NCBI RefSeq assembly: GCF_001887355.1
Contig: NZ_MPIN01000009.1
Coordinates: 372,001-436,000 of the forward strand
Reading direction: 5' to 3'
Length of the DNA: 64,000 nucleotides
DNA from: Cystobacter ferrugineus
GTDB taxonomy: Bacteria; Myxococcota; Myxococcia; Myxococcales; Myxococcaceae
The notes beneath the pieces are model-generated. The model was not told the DNA's origin. It did no database searches and saw only the letters and a program-made list of their open reading frames with translations. Shown here in pieces: positions 62,986 through 64,000 of the stretch. Both the position numbers and the translations under genes were made by a program. Position 1 is the stretch's first letter; each line of letters begins with the position of its first letter.

Positions 62986-63381
62986 ATGCCCTACATTCCG
63001 GATTTCGACACAGACACAATCCTCAGCGCTCTCAACGCCATCAGCCAGAAGCATCCGGAGGGATCCCCGGAGCGGGATATCATCGAGCTCGCGCAGATCG
63101 CATTGGTCTACCCCCGCCACATCCGAAAAGAGGATGACTTCCGCAGGTTCTACAAAGAGTTCTTCGATCCCTCATTCAAGCTCAAAGTCTCACAGGAGTT
63201 CGCCACACGGGAAGAGGCAGACAAATGGCTGGCCAGCGGGAAGGCTGAGGACGCAGAGCGCGTCAGAATCGCCGGCAAGGGTTTCATGGTCGTTCGACTG
63301 CCTGGGAGGTTTACGTTCATGAGCGCACCTCTCGAGGGGGAAGAGGTGGAGGAAGACGAATCGGGAGAAGCTTCCGAGTAG
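62986..63381 (+). CDS. Small protein of unknown function
   Basis: The 131-residue protein (MPYIPDFDTDTILSALNAIS) is mainly helical, with a central EDDFRRFYKEFFDPSFKLKV segment, and ends in an acidic tail (EGEEVEEDESGEASE). No signal peptide or known motif is seen. It lies between the toxin/immunity pair and the kinase and reads opposite to both, with no visible ribosome-binding site. It might be accessory to the toxin locus, but nothing shows this. Confidence 0.6.
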   Translation: MPYIPDFDTDTILSALNAISQKHPEGSPERDIIELAQIALVYPRHIRKEDDFRRFYKEFFDPSFKLKVSQEFATREEADKWLASGKAEDAERVRIAGKGFMVVRLPGRFTFMSAPLEGEEVEEDESGEASE

Positions 63382-63407
63382 GCAATTCAGCTCGCGGGAA
63401 GGTCCCA

Positions 63408-64000
63408 TCACATCGCATGCCTCGGCAGGCGCACGGTGAAGGTGGTGCCCTCCTCCGGCGTCGAGCGCACGTGGATGTCCCCGCCATGGGCGAGGACGAT
63501 CTGCCGGGTGATGAAGAGCCCCAGCCCGAGGCTGCCCTGACCCGACCTGGCTTCGGGCCCCCGCCGGTAGGGCTCGAAGAGGTTCGACAACACCTCGGGA
63601 GGAATGGCGCTCCCCTTGTTCTCGTTGTGCACCTCGAACAGGACGCTCGAGCCCTCGCTCCGGGTACACACCCGCACAGGAGAGCCGGGCGGACTGTGTT
63701 GGAGCGCATTGCCCACCAGATTGGTCACCACCTGGGCCAACCGGTCCCCATCCCACTCACCCCGCCCCTCGCCGCTGGCGTGGAACGCGATGTGCCTGTC
63801 CGGATGGGCGAGCCGCACCTCCTTCACCACCCGCAGGACATGGGCGTGGAAGTCCAGGGGCTCGCGATGGACGGGGACGCCCTTCATCCGTGCCTGGTTG
63901 AAGTCGAGCAGGTCGTGAATCATCCGGGTGGCCCGGTCCGCCGCCGCGCGGATGCGGCTGACCGCCGTGAGGGTGCGCTTGTCCATGTCCTCGCGCTTGA
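63408..64000 (-). CDS. C-terminal part of a sensor histidine kinase, cut by window edge
   Basis: The frame is open to the right edge of the window. It covers the end of the HisKA dimerisation helices (RATRMIHDLLDFNQARMKGV) and a full HATPase domain: VVTNLVGNALQHSPPG (N-box), FEVHNENKGSAIPPEVLSNL (G1-like) and GLGLFITRQIVLAHGGDI (G2). The order and spacing match the second kinase core of the 34.5-37.6 kb hybrid kinase (RMIRDLLDFTKARLGGG). The phospho-acceptor His lies outside the window. The membrane or sensor part is not visible. Confidence 0.88.
   Translation of the reverse strand, partial: KREDMDKRTLTAVSRIRAAADRATRMIHDLLDFNQARMKGVPVHREPLDFHAHVLRVVKEVRLAHPDRHIAFHASGEGRGEWDGDRLAQVVTNLVGNALQHSPPGSPVRVCTRSEGSSVLFEVHNENKGSAIPPEVLSNLFEPYRRGPEARSGQGSLGLGLFITRQIVLAHGGDIHVRSTPEEGTTFTVRLPRHAM

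Overview
The window is high-GC, densely packed DNA with a myxobacterial character, most like the Cystobacterineae (Archangium, Cystobacter, Melittangium and relatives). The signs are long multidomain sensor kinases, a kinase/ATPase/histidine-kinase giant, lipoprotein toxins with adjacent immunity-like genes, a MYXO-CTERM-like tail, a DUF2019 gene and a DUF6249/sigma-factor cluster. No rRNA gene, intact tRNA gene or CRISPR array was seen. Family names come from recognising motifs by eye; no database search was run.

Layout. 1-7.1 kb is mostly housekeeping: a hydrolase tail with a broken flavin-monooxygenase start beside it, a flippase-like membrane protein, YacG, an MgtE-type channel without its usual N-terminal domain, a quinone oxidoreductase, an aquaporin with a degenerate phosphatase-like tail, DusA and agmatinase. 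7.1-12.9 kb is a minus-strand run of GH92 glycosidase, lipoprotein toxin candidate and immunity candidate. 13.3-16.4 kb is a compact class III lanthipeptide locus: palindrome, promoter candidate, a 50-residue precursor, a hairpin and the LanKC synthetase. 16.4-25.5 kb holds a small lipoprotein, a beta-propeller/cytochrome c protein, an ECF sigma operon, a lipoprotein, a LysR/TauE divergent pair and a secreted M43 metalloprotease.

25.5-29.6 kb carries a 1300-residue fusion of HIT, phospholipase-D-like nuclease, superfamily 2 helicase and LexA/S24-like peptidase domains, followed by a broken transglycosylase-like gene. 29.8-40.5 kb has a large membrane protein, an amino-acid permease, a GH43 enzyme and two tandem hybrid histidine kinases. 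40.5-44 kb is a scar-rich accessory island: a Septu-like AAA ATPase + HNH nuclease operon between 36-bp direct repeats, surrounded by fragments of four or five other genes. 44.8-50.1 kb is one 1778-residue kinase. 50.2-53.4 kb has a MYXO-CTERM-like protein, a nitrilase and an uncharacterised exported protein.

53.4-60.4 kb looks like a protease-based death or defence module: a caspase-like gene converging on an operon of a CHAT protease and a STAND ATPase with 15 nearly identical WD40 repeats. The end holds a cyclophilin, a second lipoprotein nuclease-toxin/immunity pair, a small unknown gene and a histidine kinase cut by the window edge.

The most unusual content is the lanthipeptide locus, the HIT-PLD-helicase-S24 fusion, the repeat-flanked AAA-HNH island and the caspase/STAND-WD40/CHAT cluster.
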